DNA from: Sodiomyces alkalinus F11
Taxonomy: Eukaryota; Ascomycota; Sordariomycetes; Glomerellales; Plectosphaerellaceae
Direction: 5' to 3'
Length of the DNA: 38,921 nt
Assembly (NCBI RefSeq): GCF_003711515.1
Contig: NW_021167094.1
Coordinates: 540,342-579,262, forward strand
Shown here: piece by piece, positions 21,060-34,600 of the stretch
How positions within the stretch are numbered: the first letter of the stretch is position 1
How the letters are laid out: every line of letters starts with the position of its first letter
The notes under the pieces: model-generated
What the model saw: only the letters and a program-made list of their open reading frames with translations
Database searches by the model: none
Told to the model about the DNA's origin: nothing
Position numbers and translations under genes: made by a program

Positions 21060-22209
21060 GCTTACAACGTAGACTAGAACCGCCCAGGTGGGAAGTAAAG
21101 GAAAGAGGGACCGGGGCTCGGATCCGGTGCAGCTGCTGTCCGTTCGTACGAAGTACAACGTACATTGGCCTAGGCCCTACACTACATACCCTGTCTTGAC
21201 TTTCCGTTATGAGTCTACTTGTCGTGGCTACCGGGCTAAACGGAGAATGCAAGGTACTCTCCTGACAACATGGAAGTACCTATCGAAAGCATTTCTTGGG
21301 ATCAGGGGTGAGCTGAGAATGTCCTGTCCGTTGGTGGTTCTTACCTTTCCATCATAGCCCATTGAGACAATGTCTCGTGTTGCACTCTTCCTTCCTTCTA
21401 TGACATTGGTACGAAATCTCACTTCTCCCTTGTCTGGGGTTAGCCTCCAGCTATGTATGACTAGGTACGATATTTACGGATAGAAAATAGAATAGTGGCG
21501 AATACCTTACAATAAAATACCACGAGAGTACCTACCTTGTAGTAGGCCAGTTGGTGGGTTTGGACAGAATGAGTGCGAAGTTGCTTTGCCTCAAACAAGC
21601 ACAGCTTCGAGACTCCCTCAAGGACCGCATCAGCGCTACTGCAAGCTGTTGCTTTGGGGCATGATGTTCTGTTTGCTGGAACATGCAGGAGCATGCACAT
21701 GTCGGAGCAGGAGCAGCATTCATAGCAACAACCAACACACACATGCGTATACCGGACCTTACTTCGCTCACCTCAGTGCGAGAGGTTCTGCCCAGAACTC
21801 GCCTCTGGAAACGTTCGTGCCACACCTTTATACGATGCACCATCTCTCGCTCCCGGGATTGCCATCCATTTCGTCTCAGTTGTTCCGCAAGAAAATACGT
21901 CGCTACTTATCTATACAGTGTTTTGGGTCATCTCCTTCTACCTCATTCGGTAGCTGTAACAGAAAAAAAAAAAAAAAAAAAAAACCAGGGTTGCATCGTA
22001 TTTGTGCTAGCAGGACGATCCTGTGGGGAGTGTATCCAGGGAAGGTCGTCGCATATCAGGGCGATGTACGATGTACCATGGCGCACCTGCTCGGCTCCCC
22101 ACATCCCCGTTCTAGGCCGCCTCCCGTCCCGGGGCCCGGGACCCCTCGCAGAGACAGTCAAGGTGCCCAGTACGTACTCAGAACGTACAAAGTACCTAGA
22201 ACATGTCTC
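21060..22209. other. spacer between LINE and fumarase 3' end
   Basis: No supported gene. It holds overlapping GTACGAAGTAC and TACAACGTAC motifs at 21146-21163, a GTACAAAGTAC at 22185-22195 and a run of 22 A at 21963-21984. Frames of up to 276 codons on the plus strand cross the A run and have no coding bias. Confidence 0.5.
21963..21984 (+). repeat. A(22) homopolymer
   Basis: An uninterrupted run of 22 A in spacer DNA. It has no associated target-site duplication or gene-like sequence that would mark it as the tail of a retroposed transcript. Confidence 0.85.
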
Positions 22210-24134
22210 TTACGGCTTGTAAGGCTTGGGCCCGACCATGAGCTCAGGCCGCACCAGCTGATCGAACTCCTCCGACGTCAGGGCGTTGAGCTCCATGGCG
22301 CTCTCCTTGAGAGTCAGGCCCTTCTTATGCGCGTTTTTGGCAACCTTGCTGGCCATGTCGTAGCCGATCTTGGGGTTCAAGCAGGTCACCAGCATGAGAC
22401 TGAATTTCACTGTTAGTCGTCTGGACAACAAAAGGGGCTACCGGGGGGGGGGGGGGGGAAGGAGGGAAAAAAAGGAAAAAAGAAAGAAAAAAAAAAAACT
22501 CACGATTCCTTCATAATGCTGGCAATCTTCTCCTCGTTGGCCTGGAGGCCCTCCACCAGGTTCTTCTCAAACGACCGCATGCCGTCGGCCAAGATGCGCA
22601 CGCTGTGCAGCAGGTTCCGGATCACCAGCGGCTTGTAGACGTTGAGCTCGAACTGGCCGTTCATGCCACCGATGGTGGTGGCCACGTGGTTGCCCATGAC
22701 CTGGGCGCACACCATGGTCAGCGCCTCGCACTGGGTCGGGTTGACCTTGCCGGGCATGATGCTGCTGCCGGGCTCGTTCTCCGGCAGGTTGAGCTCGCCG
22801 AGGCCGCAGCGCGGGCCGCTGCCGAGGTAGCGGATGTCGTTGGCGATCTTGCTCAGCGACCCGGCCAGCGTGTTGAGCGAGCCGTGCGCCTGGACGATGG
22901 CATCGTGCGCCGCCAGCGACTCGAACTTGTTGGGCGCCGTCCTGAACTCGGTGCCCGTCATCTTGCTGACCTCCTCGGCGATGCCCTCGGCGAAGCCCTC
23001 GAACGTGTTGATGCCCGTGCCGACGGCAGTGCCGCCCTGCGCCAGCAGCCGCAGGTCCGGCAGCGACGACTCGACGCGCGCCACGCCCGCGTCGAGCTGC
23101 GCGACGTAGCCCGAGAACTCCTGCGCCAGCGTCAGGGGCGTGGCGTCCTGGAGGTGCGTGCGGCCGATCTTGATGACCCCCTTGGCCTCGAACTCATCCA
23201 CCTTGTTCTGCAGCGCGTCGCGGAGGCTCTTGATGGCGGGGACGAGCTCCCTCTCGATCTCGAGCACGGCGGCGATGTGCATCACCGTCGGGAACGTGTC
23301 GTTGGACGAGGCGCTGCGGTTGACATGGTCGTTCGGGTGGACCGGCTTCTTCGTGCCCATCTGGCCGCCGAGCATCTCAATGGCGCGGTTCGAGATGACT
23401 TCGTTGGCGTTCATGTTGGACTGCGTGCCCGAGCCCGTCTGCCAGACGACCAGGGGGAAGTGGTCCATGAGCTTGCCTTCGGCGACTTCGGCAGCGGCTT
23501 GTTGAATGGCCTTGCCAATCTCGGGGTCTGGTGTGGAGGGGGGAGACGAAAAAAAAGAAAAAAAAAAGAACGTTAGTCCAGACGAATGCAAGGAAAAAGC
23601 CAGTTGCTGTTGTTCCTGTTGTCATGGTATGGTCGAGAGCTCTCACGTACCGAGACCGTAGCGCATGTTCACGGTGGCAGCGGCACCCTTCAAAATACCG
23701 AAAGCCTTGACGATCGGAGGCGGCATGCGGTCCTGGGGCTGGTTGATCTTGAAGTTCTCGAGCGACCGTTCCGTCTGGGCACCCCAGTACTTGTCGGCGG
23801 GCACCTGAATCTCGCCAAAGGCATCGCTTTCGGTTCGTGTGGCAGACATCCTCGCGTTCGTGGTATGTAGCCCTCTCGCGTGGGTAGTAGATGTGATGAG
23901 CGGAACTCTAGGCGTGGCCGACAATGACGACGATCGAAGAATGTAGGAGCTAGAAGTAGAGGCGGAGGAGGAGGAGGAGGAGGAGGAAGTGGTCGACAGT
24001 AGCGCCTGCTTCTGCTGCTGCTGAAGTCGGAGTCCGCATGCCCTCGGCCCAAGGCCACGGGAACTGGAGCCAGCCACCCATGACTTGACCGAATGAGGGG
24101 CAGCGCCCCGAGTTGATGCGACGGATCGGAGCAT
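22210..24134 (-). CDS. FUM1: fumarase (class II fumarate hydratase)
   Basis: Exons 24134-23651, 23527-22504 and 22399-22210 give 565 residues. The enzyme hydrates fumarate to L-malate in the TCA cycle; in fungi one gene often serves mitochondrion and cytosol. Family signatures are intact: [32 protein letters not shown] (His about 286), and the [11 protein letters not shown] loop near 415. The C-terminus [16 protein letters not shown] is rebuilt exactly across intron 2. The first 95 residues are basic and Ser-rich without acidic residues, typical of a mitochondrial presequence, including a long serine run encoded by TCC repeats. A second ATG (M96, [16 protein letters not shown]) starts exactly where the mature enzyme begins and could give a cytosolic form. 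The start at 24134 is the first ATG in frame. Intron 2 (22400-22503) has an extreme pyrimidine tract on the coding strand, including about 16 consecutive C. Confidence 0.97.
22400..22503 (-). other. fumarase intron 2 with long homopolymers
   Basis: The 104-base intron has donor GTGAGT, branch GACTAAC and acceptor TTCAG. Between them lie long T-rich runs and about 16 consecutive C on the coding strand (G run at about 22443-22458 on the plus strand). Its length probably varies and is sequencing-error prone. Confidence 0.85.
23528..23650 (-). other. fumarase intron 1
   Basis: The 123-base intron has donor GTACGT and acceptor ACCAG, with a T-rich tract before the acceptor. Removing it joins MRYGL to DPEIGKA through a split Asp codon, a well conserved stretch in fumarases. 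Confidence 0.85.
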
Positions 24135-25440
24135 GATTTGTTGTCTCACAGTTTATAGTGTGTACTCTCAATTGATGACGTACAAATTCACGTGCAAAAA
24201 AAGGTGCTGAGCTCGCTTCAGGCCGGGAACCGACTAACAATAAATTAAAATGAAAAAGGGGCAAGAAATCCGTTTCGTTCCCCTTTTGGCGATATCTATG
24301 TCTCTGCGGGGGTGGAAAAGGAGAGAAGTGGGAAAAGAAGAGGGAAAAGAACGAATTGAGAACCCAATGAAATAAATTACACAAAAAGAAAAAAAGTTGC
24401 CTCGTCGCCTTGACGATCCTGGAGCCGATTCACGGTTCCGATTTCGATCGAATATTCCCCTGGTCCGGTTTGCCGGAAGATTCTCTCGGGCTCACTACTC
24501 CGTTTGGCAAGCCCAAAGCCAATACGTAGGGTGTCCGCTACAAGTAGTACATGTACATACATACGCCACGGGACAAGGCATAGGGCGGCGTGAACAGGAC
24601 CGTGGCCACAGCAATAGGTGCATGCGAAGACTTGACCGTATGTGTACATATACATGTATGGCCCGGCAGTAACTGTCACGATGAAGCACGGTACATTTCT
24701 GTGGAGGTCTGCTCCGACGCCAACAACAAGTGCATAGGAACAACGTTTATCCAGATTAACAAATCTCCCCAGCCCGACTTATCCCGACTACCTAATTTAT
24801 CCGACGGTGCGTTTCCCTCTGAAGGTAAAGATGGAGTTGTTCATTGAAGCAGAGATTCCAGGACTCTGTAGGTAGGTAGGGGAAAACGAGGGACTATCTA
24901 ACTGTCAGGGAAAACAATCCGGATTCTTTGGAAATAAAATACCCCAGAGTCCCAGCGAAGACAACTTTGCGATCAACCCTCACGATGTTGTCGATATATT
25001 TAGCTCTAGGGCAGGAGCTAGCCTAGTGGATCCACGTAGATCTTTCTGTTGGATTTAATAAGGGTAGCGTTAATTTTGAATGAGTGTAGTATCGAGGCCT
25101 GAAGATGAAATAGATGTCCGGGACAGGTGAGATGTTTTGAGATGTTGTCTTGGTGAAGTTTTGTGTGACAGCAGCTAATACCTTGGGAAAGCAGGGTACC
25201 AAACCAAGAGAGTTTAGTCTCGGTGAGCTTCGGTGTAATACCAGTCTTGGAATGTCATTGCATCATTGCATCACTGAAGTCACATTGGAGAACTATGTTT
25301 TTTGAAACGCTCACACCTTCAAACTTCCAATCTCCAAAAAGATACCATATTTCCAGTTCATAACAAACAAACGCCATTTATGTTGTTGGTCGCTTGATTC
25401 GTAGACAGGGACATAGCATAGCAACGAGAAATCAGAGACC
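24135..25440. other. divergent promoter region, fumarase and REX2
   Basis: This 1.3-kb region must contain both promoters. The side near fumarase (24180-24400) has A-rich and T-rich runs and several AAAAGG/AGAAAA tracts, likely the leader. The centre (24520-24670) has palindromic GTACATGTAC-like stretches. No TATA box can be assigned with confidence and no coding sequence is supported. Confidence 0.5.
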
Positions 25441-26249
25441 ATGGACATCCTCAAGCCCAAACAGTCCCAACAGGCCCAATCCGATGGACTGCTTGTCTGG
25501 ATCGATTGTGAGGTGAGTTTTATCAAATGACTTCTTTCAATCTCTCTTTCTCTATCTCCCCTTTTTCTTCTATTTTTTTTTTATCCTTCTCACTTCTGGT
25601 CCAAGACAAAGTATACTGATAGAAGCATGATCCAACCGTATCATAGATGACGGGCCTGGATCCCGAAAAGGAGGAGATTCTCGAGATCCATTGCCTAATC
25701 ACCACCGGAGACCTGGAATTACTGGACGAGGAAGGCTGGGGCACGGTGATACACCATCCAAAATCGCGGCTCGATCAGATGGACGAGTGGTGCACACGCA
25801 CCCACGGGACGACAGGGCTTACGGATGCCGTGCTCGCATCGACAACGACTCCCCAACAAGCCGCCGAGGGCCTGCTCGCGTATATCAAGCGACACGTGCC
25901 GGAACAGCGCACGGCGTTGCTGGCCGGCAACAGCGTGCACGCCGACCGGGCATTCCTGGCCAAGCCCCCGTACGCCGCCGTGCTGGAGTACCTGCACTAC
26001 CGCCTACTCGACGTAAGCACCATCAAGGAGGCCGTGCGGAGGTGGTGTCCGCCGGTCGTGCTGCTCGTGGCGCCCTGGAAGAAGGGCGTCCATCGCGGGA
26101 GGGAGGATATCCTGGAGAGCATCGCCGAGGCGCGGTACTATCGTGATGCCGTATTTGGCCTTACGTGGAAGGGAAAGGATGTCGAAGGAGAGGAGACACC
26201 GGCGAGCGAGAAGGATGCGGAGGAGGCGTGGGCGGATAATTTGCTTTGA
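25441..26249 (+). CDS. REX2: oligoribonuclease (3'-5' exonuclease, DEDDh family)
   Basis: Exons 25441-25512 and 25647-26249 give 224 residues, the usual size for Orn/Rex2. The enzyme degrades very short RNAs to mononucleotides; the yeast homologue Rex2 is mitochondrial. All five DEDDh residues are visible: D22 and E24 in LVWIDCE|MTGLD, D124 in AGNSVHADRAFL, and H173 and D178 in HRGREDILESI. The segment YRLLDVSTIKEAVRRW is also family-typical. The usual HRALDDI is HRGREDI here, but the catalytic spacing is kept. The single intron (134 bases, GTGAGT donor) falls directly after the catalytic Glu codon in phase 0. No clear mitochondrial presequence precedes the domain, so either an unseen upstream start or a cytosolic enzyme is possible. 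The ATG used is the only one before the domain in this exon. Confidence 0.95.
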
Positions 26250-27017
26250 GCGGAGGGGTTTTTTCAGGGGCGGCGTCTCTCGTGTCAACTTCTGTCACGG
26301 AGTACTTCTAAACGTAGCTTTACTATGGGATTAATTCGTCTTCGTTTTCTTCCTAAAGATTTGGTCAATAGATAAACTGAATTCCATAACATAGGATCAC
26401 CAGTCAGTCTACGCAGTAAGTCGACAAACCTGGTCTGACCACCGTGGTTACCTTATTGTTACCTGGCGAAGCGCGTGTACTGATACTCGTATCCGTATAT
26501 ATATCCAAAGCGTATTCCGAGTACCTGTACAGCGCACGGAGTAGGTAGCTATTCGCGTAGGGTGTACCCCGCTCTGTCCCATTCTCACTTCGTGTAAGGT
26601 ACCTGTGGTGGTGATTCAATTAGGGCCTATCTAAATCTCCGGTGACCACTCATATCAGGACCTGATGTCACGGTGATGATTTCAGGTACCTACACTAGAA
26701 GTGGTACCTCTCTTTACCATGTCTTTTTAGTACGGGACCACTTAGAACGAGGTACTCGGGAGCTCCCTTACTAGTCCCACATTGTACCTCTTTTGTTGTG
26801 ACGTCTTCAGTTATCTTACCTTCTTTGATGCGGGGCAACCAAAAGTTCGTCAGTCATTCCACCAGCTTCTCCAGTTACTGCCGCATTCTGCTTCATCTCC
26901 CCCTCAGTTTCTCATCTCCTCTCCTTCCTGCCCCCCAAGTATTGCCCATAAGGTAGTTTCGTCTCTTTGTCCTGTTATTGTACCAACTTGAACAAAGGTC
27001 AAGGAGAAGAGGACATC
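26250..27017. other. promoter and leader of phosphoglucomutase
   Basis: Several GGTACC-like stretches and a GGAGTACTTC motif (26301) lie in the distal part. The 150 bases before the ATG are strongly pyrimidine-rich (TCTCCCCCTCAG, CTCCTCTCCTTCC), as in highly expressed fungal genes. No TATA box could be assigned. Confidence 0.5.
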
Positions 27018-29051
<2,034 letters not shown>

Positions 29052-29488
29052 AAATGTTTTTGAGAGGGTAGAATGAAGGACGCAAGGAGGAGGAAGCTTG
29101 TGGGGGGGGAAGCAATTGGCGCAAAAAAGGGGTTACATGACGAGGCGACGATCAGTTGCGACGAATTGAACGGATAATTTTCAGAAACCAAAGCCATAGA
29201 ATTTGTCTTAATGAGCATGCCAATCTTTGCTTCCAACTACTTTATGCCGACCCAGGTTGCACTTTGAAATCAACAAGTCAGCCTGCCTGCCAATGGGATT
29301 TTCAACATTCGATAAAAATGCCTTTCTTTGAGAAGAGGGGTTTGGGAACCATGGAACGACAAAGGGGGCAAGGCAGACGAAAGATCAAGAGCAACAAAGA
29401 AGGAGAGAAAGACCAGTAAAAAAAAAAAAAAAAAGCATCTGAAATCTCCATTTTCGCAATGGTGTCAGCGGTTGACCCCTCCATCACA
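29052..29488. other. convergent spacer after phosphoglucomutase
   Basis: This holds the 3' ends of phosphoglucomutase (+) and of the 506-residue gene (-). It contains an A(16)-type run near 29418-29433 and A-rich sequence. No gene is supported. Confidence 0.6.
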
Positions 29489-31612
29489 CTACTCGGCATC
29501 AGCTTCCTCGACTGAGGCGGACATGACGGCAGGGACGGCCCTATCCTCCACCTGAGGCACGGAGGCGGCGTCGTCGTCGGTGGTGGCGCCGGCGGACGAG
29601 CCGTAGAACACCTCGCAGAACCGCGCGGCGGCCTCGGGGGAGGAGAAGAAGATCTCGAAGGCGCCGGCGCGGCCGCGGCGCTGGTTTTGCTGGCGGTACC
29701 GCTGGCAGAAGACGTATAGCTGGATGTCCTTGAGCCAGACGCGGTGTCGAGATTTGCGCTGGAGCCAGGTTGGGGATGCGGACTGGTGGGTCACTGTGAT
29801 TTTTTTGTTTTTCGCGGAAGCAAATTCGTTAGCTTGGAGGGAAAGGAGAAGGCGAGGAAAACAACGAGTGGGCATACCGAAAGCTGTCCAAACGGGGCAC
29901 CGCCGAAGTTCACCATCCCAGACGGCCGCGTGGAGACGAATGCCCTTGGTTTGCATGTCCTGGAATACAATGAGGGAGTGCCGGTAGCCGTCATCAATAA
30001 TTTGCCTATCCTTTCACTCAGCTTCTGCCTGCCTCTCGCCTCTCTCAACCTCGCTTCGAGCGTCGAAAAGTCCGAATAAAGGAAAAAAGGACAAAAAAAA
30101 ACAAAAGGTCAGCACATACGCCTGGAAGAGCCTTCGCTCGCCTGCCAGCTTGTACTCATCCGCCCTGACATCGACCGTCAGCGCGTTGCGCGCCTTCAAG
30201 GACACGAAGGTACTGTGGAAGAGGACCATCTCTGGTAGCAGGTATGTTAGCGACTATTCGTGGTTCACGTAGAGAGCCAAGCGAGAAGGGCAGAGCTCAG
30301 AACCCCCCGGGGGGCTGTGGGCTGTGAACATGCCTTCCCACGTCTGAAAGTAGAGTGACGCCCATGGTTTGGAACATTGTGCGGTCTGGCTCCAACGGCG
30401 GAGCTGAAGCGCGCTGCCCTCGCGATGAATGCAGAGCTCGTGGGCCCCTCTCAGGGAAAACCATGGCGTGTTCATATGGAAGGTGCGGATAAGGAGAAAG
30501 GCGCATTGGTTGGCGAGATTGAGATAGACCACGAGAGAAAGGCGATCGTCATCGAAAGGCCTATGGTCAGTGAAAGCAAGCGTTAGTGTGTGTGGACCGA
30601 GCGTTGCGTTGCGTATTTGGTTGAGATTGCCCTGGTTCGCACCGTCTGAAGAGGATCTGCGACTCCTTGGGGGTATTCAGAGGAGTACCCAAGGGTTGGT
30701 GAGGACCCCAAGATGTGGACGGCTTGATATGTTTGAGGGCCGTTCGCGAAGGGAGGGGGAGCGAGAAGATCTGCTCAGCCCAATGGGCATTCTAAACCGC
30801 GAGGGGGGGGGGCAAGGTAAAAGGGGTTAGCAAGTGAATCTGGATAGCGGTGGGGGTTGCCGGCTTCCTTACAGGATCTGTGTCCACGGGACCGATCACG
30901 GCCATCATCTCCGGAGGAATGACCGGGCCAACCTGGGCTGAAGGCGGGCCTGCATGCCGGCAGAGTCAGTGTCAGTCGACGTGGCCAGGACGAGTGACCC
31001 GGGTAGTACTCACATATCCCTCTGGCTTCCCGCAACTGCATAATCCGCGACCGAAGCGAGTCAAGAGCGTTGAGGTCAAAGTTGGGCGACCTGGTTTTTT
31101 TTTGGCATTGTCATTGGTTAGCCGATGGATTCAAGCCTTGTGGCGGCGGCACAGGCTTTGACGAACCTGGTGAGAAGCAACTTGAGCATGCCGAGGAAGT
31201 GGTTATATATCAAGAAGCGCTGCGGGAGGGGCAGCCCTCCCACCTCATCCTTCATTTTGTTGTACATTCTACGCCAGCGGATCTCCTTGGAGACGGTCTT
31301 GTCCTCGTAATAAGCCGTGATGTCGTGAAGCGTCCTGGACAGACAGGGCAGCACGATGTTGAGGTAGTTCAGCATCATGGGCACGCGGCTGAGGTGGGCC
31401 TGCGATTGATCGGCCAAGTCTCGCAGGGCGCGGGAGGAGGAATGGATCTCCTCGATGAGGGCGGTCATGTGGGCATGGAAGTGATCCGGGAGGGCATTGC
31501 GGAGACCCTCGAGGTAGAGGGAGACGATGTCGGCACGGTCGGCTTCGATACAACAGCCCCGAAGGAGGTGGCCGTCAACCTTGCCGGTGTACACCATTTC
31601 GAGGAAAGGCAT
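29489..31612 (-). CDS. unknown fungal protein with two PH-like repeats
   Basis: Eight exons (31612-31167, 31090-31014, 30949-30873, 30791-30643, 30560-30334, 30231-30120, 30005-29878, 29793-29489) give 506 residues. Every splice restores frame, and the protein matches my memory of a conserved uncharacterised Sordariomycete family. The N-terminal 150 residues are helical (ALRDLADQSQAHLSRVPM, IRWRRMYNKMKDEVGG). A linker of about 100 residues carries a Pro-rich patch. Two similar beta-rich segments follow, one from ILFRRPFDDDRLSLVVYL to TWEEMVLFHSTFVSLKA and one from RLFQAQIIDDGYRHSLIVF to FFSSPEAAARFCEVFY; both look like PH-type folds ending in a helix. The last 30 residues are acidic. Intron 5 uses a GC donor. 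The start is the only Met after an in-frame TAA at about 31670. Function unknown; a membrane- or protein-binding scaffold is possible. Confidence 0.85.
30232..30333 (-). other. GC-AG intron (intron 5 of the 506-residue gene)
   Basis: The donor reads GAAG|GCATGTTC and the acceptor CTACCAG|AGATGG. No GT donor nearby keeps the frame. Removing the 102 bases gives FQTWE|EMVLFHSTF, the expected family sequence. GC donors make up a small minority of fungal introns and usually have a strong flanking AAG|GC, as here. Confidence 0.8.
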
Positions 31613-34600
31613 GGTACATGTAACGGGCGGAACGGGCGGAACGGGCGGGGCCGGAACGGCGGTTCTTCGTTAGGGATCAAAGGGACATCACCGCGTACCT
31701 AGGAGCGGGCATTGAAGGCATGCCGGGTCCCCCACAAGTTAAGATGCGGCGGCGGCGTCAAGGTCGGTCGACTCGGCGCAATATGTTGTGGAGGAGGCTC
31801 TGTTGGTCGAACGGAGCCGGAGCCACCTTCTTCTTTTTGTCTTTGTTCCTTCCTTTTCTTTTCGCAACCGAAGCCTACAATCCACCACCCACGTTTCGAG
31901 AGGCTGCGATGGTGCTGGCCAGTTGGTAGTTCGTTCAATGTTGCGTTGGGAGACTGATCGCAATGGCGTCAAGGTCCGAGTTTGATGTCAAGAACTTCTG
32001 CACGTGGAAAGAGGAACTGGGAGCGAGTACGACGCATCTGACGGATGTCGAAGGGCAAAAGGACGAGTCCGGCGTGGTTGCAATAACGGGGGTCTTGAGA
32101 ATGGGAGGAGGACTGGGTCTTGTGGCCGAACAAAGTCTGCAGCCTTTCGTTTCTTCTTTTTTTTCTGTTCTTCTTTTTTTTCCCTTCTTTTATTAAGATT
32201 TTTTAATTGAATTCTTTTCGCCAGGGTAAGCCGGTGTCGGTGTTGTTGTGTAATGTTTGACGAAATGACGGTGGTGAATGAAAAGTGGTGAGAATTTTCT
32301 CGTCCTCAAGCGGGGTGTCACAGTAGATAGCTTCTGAGAGAAGTCCGAAAATCGCCTATATTTTGGTTGGCCCGTCTCAAAAGATTTCGCTCAGAACCAA
32401 AGGCCAGGGTAACACAGCATCAGGTTTGCGTTTCCTTGGGCGAGAGATGAATGTGCGGACGGATACTTGACCTATCCACGACACAACACACGAGGAGCAC
32501 GGGTAAGGTAGCACACATGAGTTGTTGTGCGGGTAACAAGAAACGGTGCGTTTGGATGCGTGGCTCAATACGAGAGGTCGTCGGGGATCGTCTGGGTCGT
32601 CTAGGTCGCGTGGACTGGCTATCCAGAGACTGCCACGACTGCAGGTATTCATGAGGCATGAGGCATGACCAACCCCATAGGCCCGGGCATGCTGAATATA
32701 CCCACCGCATGCAAGATTGCAGCCCGACGGCTCGACGGCGCAACGGCGTAACGGATGGCGCAACGTGGATGGTGATTGGCAGCTGCATGAGTGGCGCAGG
32801 AACTTGAATCCCCAGGTGATCATGTGTGGACGATGAGTTGCAAGGCTATGGTGATAACAAGCGACGGGTTGTTTGGAAGACGAGCGGGGAAAGTCCGAGG
32901 TCCGAGAAGAGAAATTGTTAACACCAAGATACTGTCCGAGTGTCTCTTATGCATTGCCGTAGTGAATCAGAACTTGTGTGGCGGTACACGCCACATAGTA
33001 CATAGTGGCTGGACACAGACAGACTTCCCGAATATTACATCATCACATCCATCATCACAGAGCCCACAACTATTAGCTAGCTGTACATCGAGCGTTCGAG
33101 TTGTGCTGGGAGTTGGTTTATGCTGTAAGGCCAAAATCGGGGGATACGTCCTGAATGCTCGGTATCACGTCCAAGTTTCGTCTGTAATACGAAGTATTTA
33201 CAAGGTATGAATTTGTGTCTGGCCCCAGACCGGCTACCTCTTATGTTAACTTAAGCGTCAGTGTAGTTTTAGACGCTCAACAGTAATACGGGTTATTTCA
33301 ACTCATACACACGAAAGCGCTGGGGTTCTCAAGGCGTCGCTGCTTTCCGTTGCGAAAACTGACCCTCGACTTTCCAAGGTATGCAAAATTTACATTCGGC
33401 TCTCGGTAATGATCGGACTAGAAATGTCATAGCAGCTAAGGCTCTCCAAGTGCGTCGAGTTGACATGACTTTAAAATCATTCTGCAGCCACGGCGACTTT
33501 TTTTTTTCTCTTCTGTTTTATTGTAGCTGGAGCTGGACGGCCCAGCCTAGAGTCACCGGAAGCGCCATGATGAAGACAGACAGAAATTCAATACTGATAT
33601 CCGAAGCGAACGAGAAGAGAGCTATTGACATGTGTAACCAAGGAGAGAGATCCAACCATCTCGAGGACCAATTCAAATCTGTTTAGGCTACTTCCAGGCA
33701 CGGGATACGGGACAAATCATAAGTGAGCGTTTGGGACTTCGGTTCGGAGTAGAGTATCTACCTACTCCATACTTACTTTAGAATCCGCTAACAATATAGG
33801 TACGAATTCGACAAGACCCTCAACCGATAAGAACCATTCCTTTTTGCCCGTGCGTGAAACAGGAGCCGAGGAAAGCGAGCACGATACGGATACCGTGCAA
33901 AAGGACTCTGTTACCTATTTCCTCTATATGGTAATTATCGCCCGACCACTATGGAATACACCCACGCATCCTCCCTCATAGGTACGCCTGACTAGCGCTG
34001 TGATTAGCGCCGCGGTTGTCTCATCTCATAACGCCAGAACAGGACCACGATCCCGAAGGAATGGATACCTTAAGCATCCCGTTCGCGGCACCTGCCGTCC
34101 AGTATGCCGCCTATCTAGCTCCAAAATACTGCTAGGGAATACGTCAGGCAGTGATCGCAATCGTCGGTTCCGCATATCTTAGAGTGGGGTGGGTTTACTT
34201 CGTAATTACATCATACCCAGGGCCTGGACGTCAAATGGACTGGGCGACACGAAAGGATTCTCAACGGTACGAGGTCAACCCCCGTTGAACCCCGTATGGA
34301 CCCTGGTCCCTGAATCTTGCAAAGTCCCCAAGGGGCGGATCTCGGTTATTTACTCCGTACTTATGTTTCGTACGTTGTCTAGGGCGGGCGATATAGGTAA
34401 GGTACATGTAGGTACAGTTAAGTTATAATAACCAGGGGTAATTATTTGGCGGATGGACCCTGAACCCGACCAAACGGACCCATTTGGAAGACCCGTTTAT
34501 ATGATTGCGTGTCTATGCGATACTAACCTGGAACGCTACCATCGGCGTCTACGTACCTTAGTCATACGCCATCCCTATATTTAGGAGTTGTCACAGTGTC

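Noticed and set aside
21586..22416. 276-codon plus-strand frame
   Set aside because: It runs through the A(22) tract as poly-Lys and ends antisense to the last fumarase exon, with no coding bias.
22605..23576. 323-codon plus-strand frame opposite fumarase
   Set aside because: It is the complement of the GC-biased fumarase exon 2; composition and Arg/Leu/Val/His richness are those of an antisense shadow.
31616..31730. Extra 5' exon (start MPSMPAP) for the 506-residue gene
   Set aside because: The donor CTAG|GTACGC looks usable, but no acceptor lies at a proper distance from a branch site, and an in-frame TAA precedes the ATG at 31612.
32377..32823. 148-codon minus-strand frame
   Set aside because: It is Cys/Ser/Pro/Arg-rich without pattern, has no signal peptide and no bias; likely chance.
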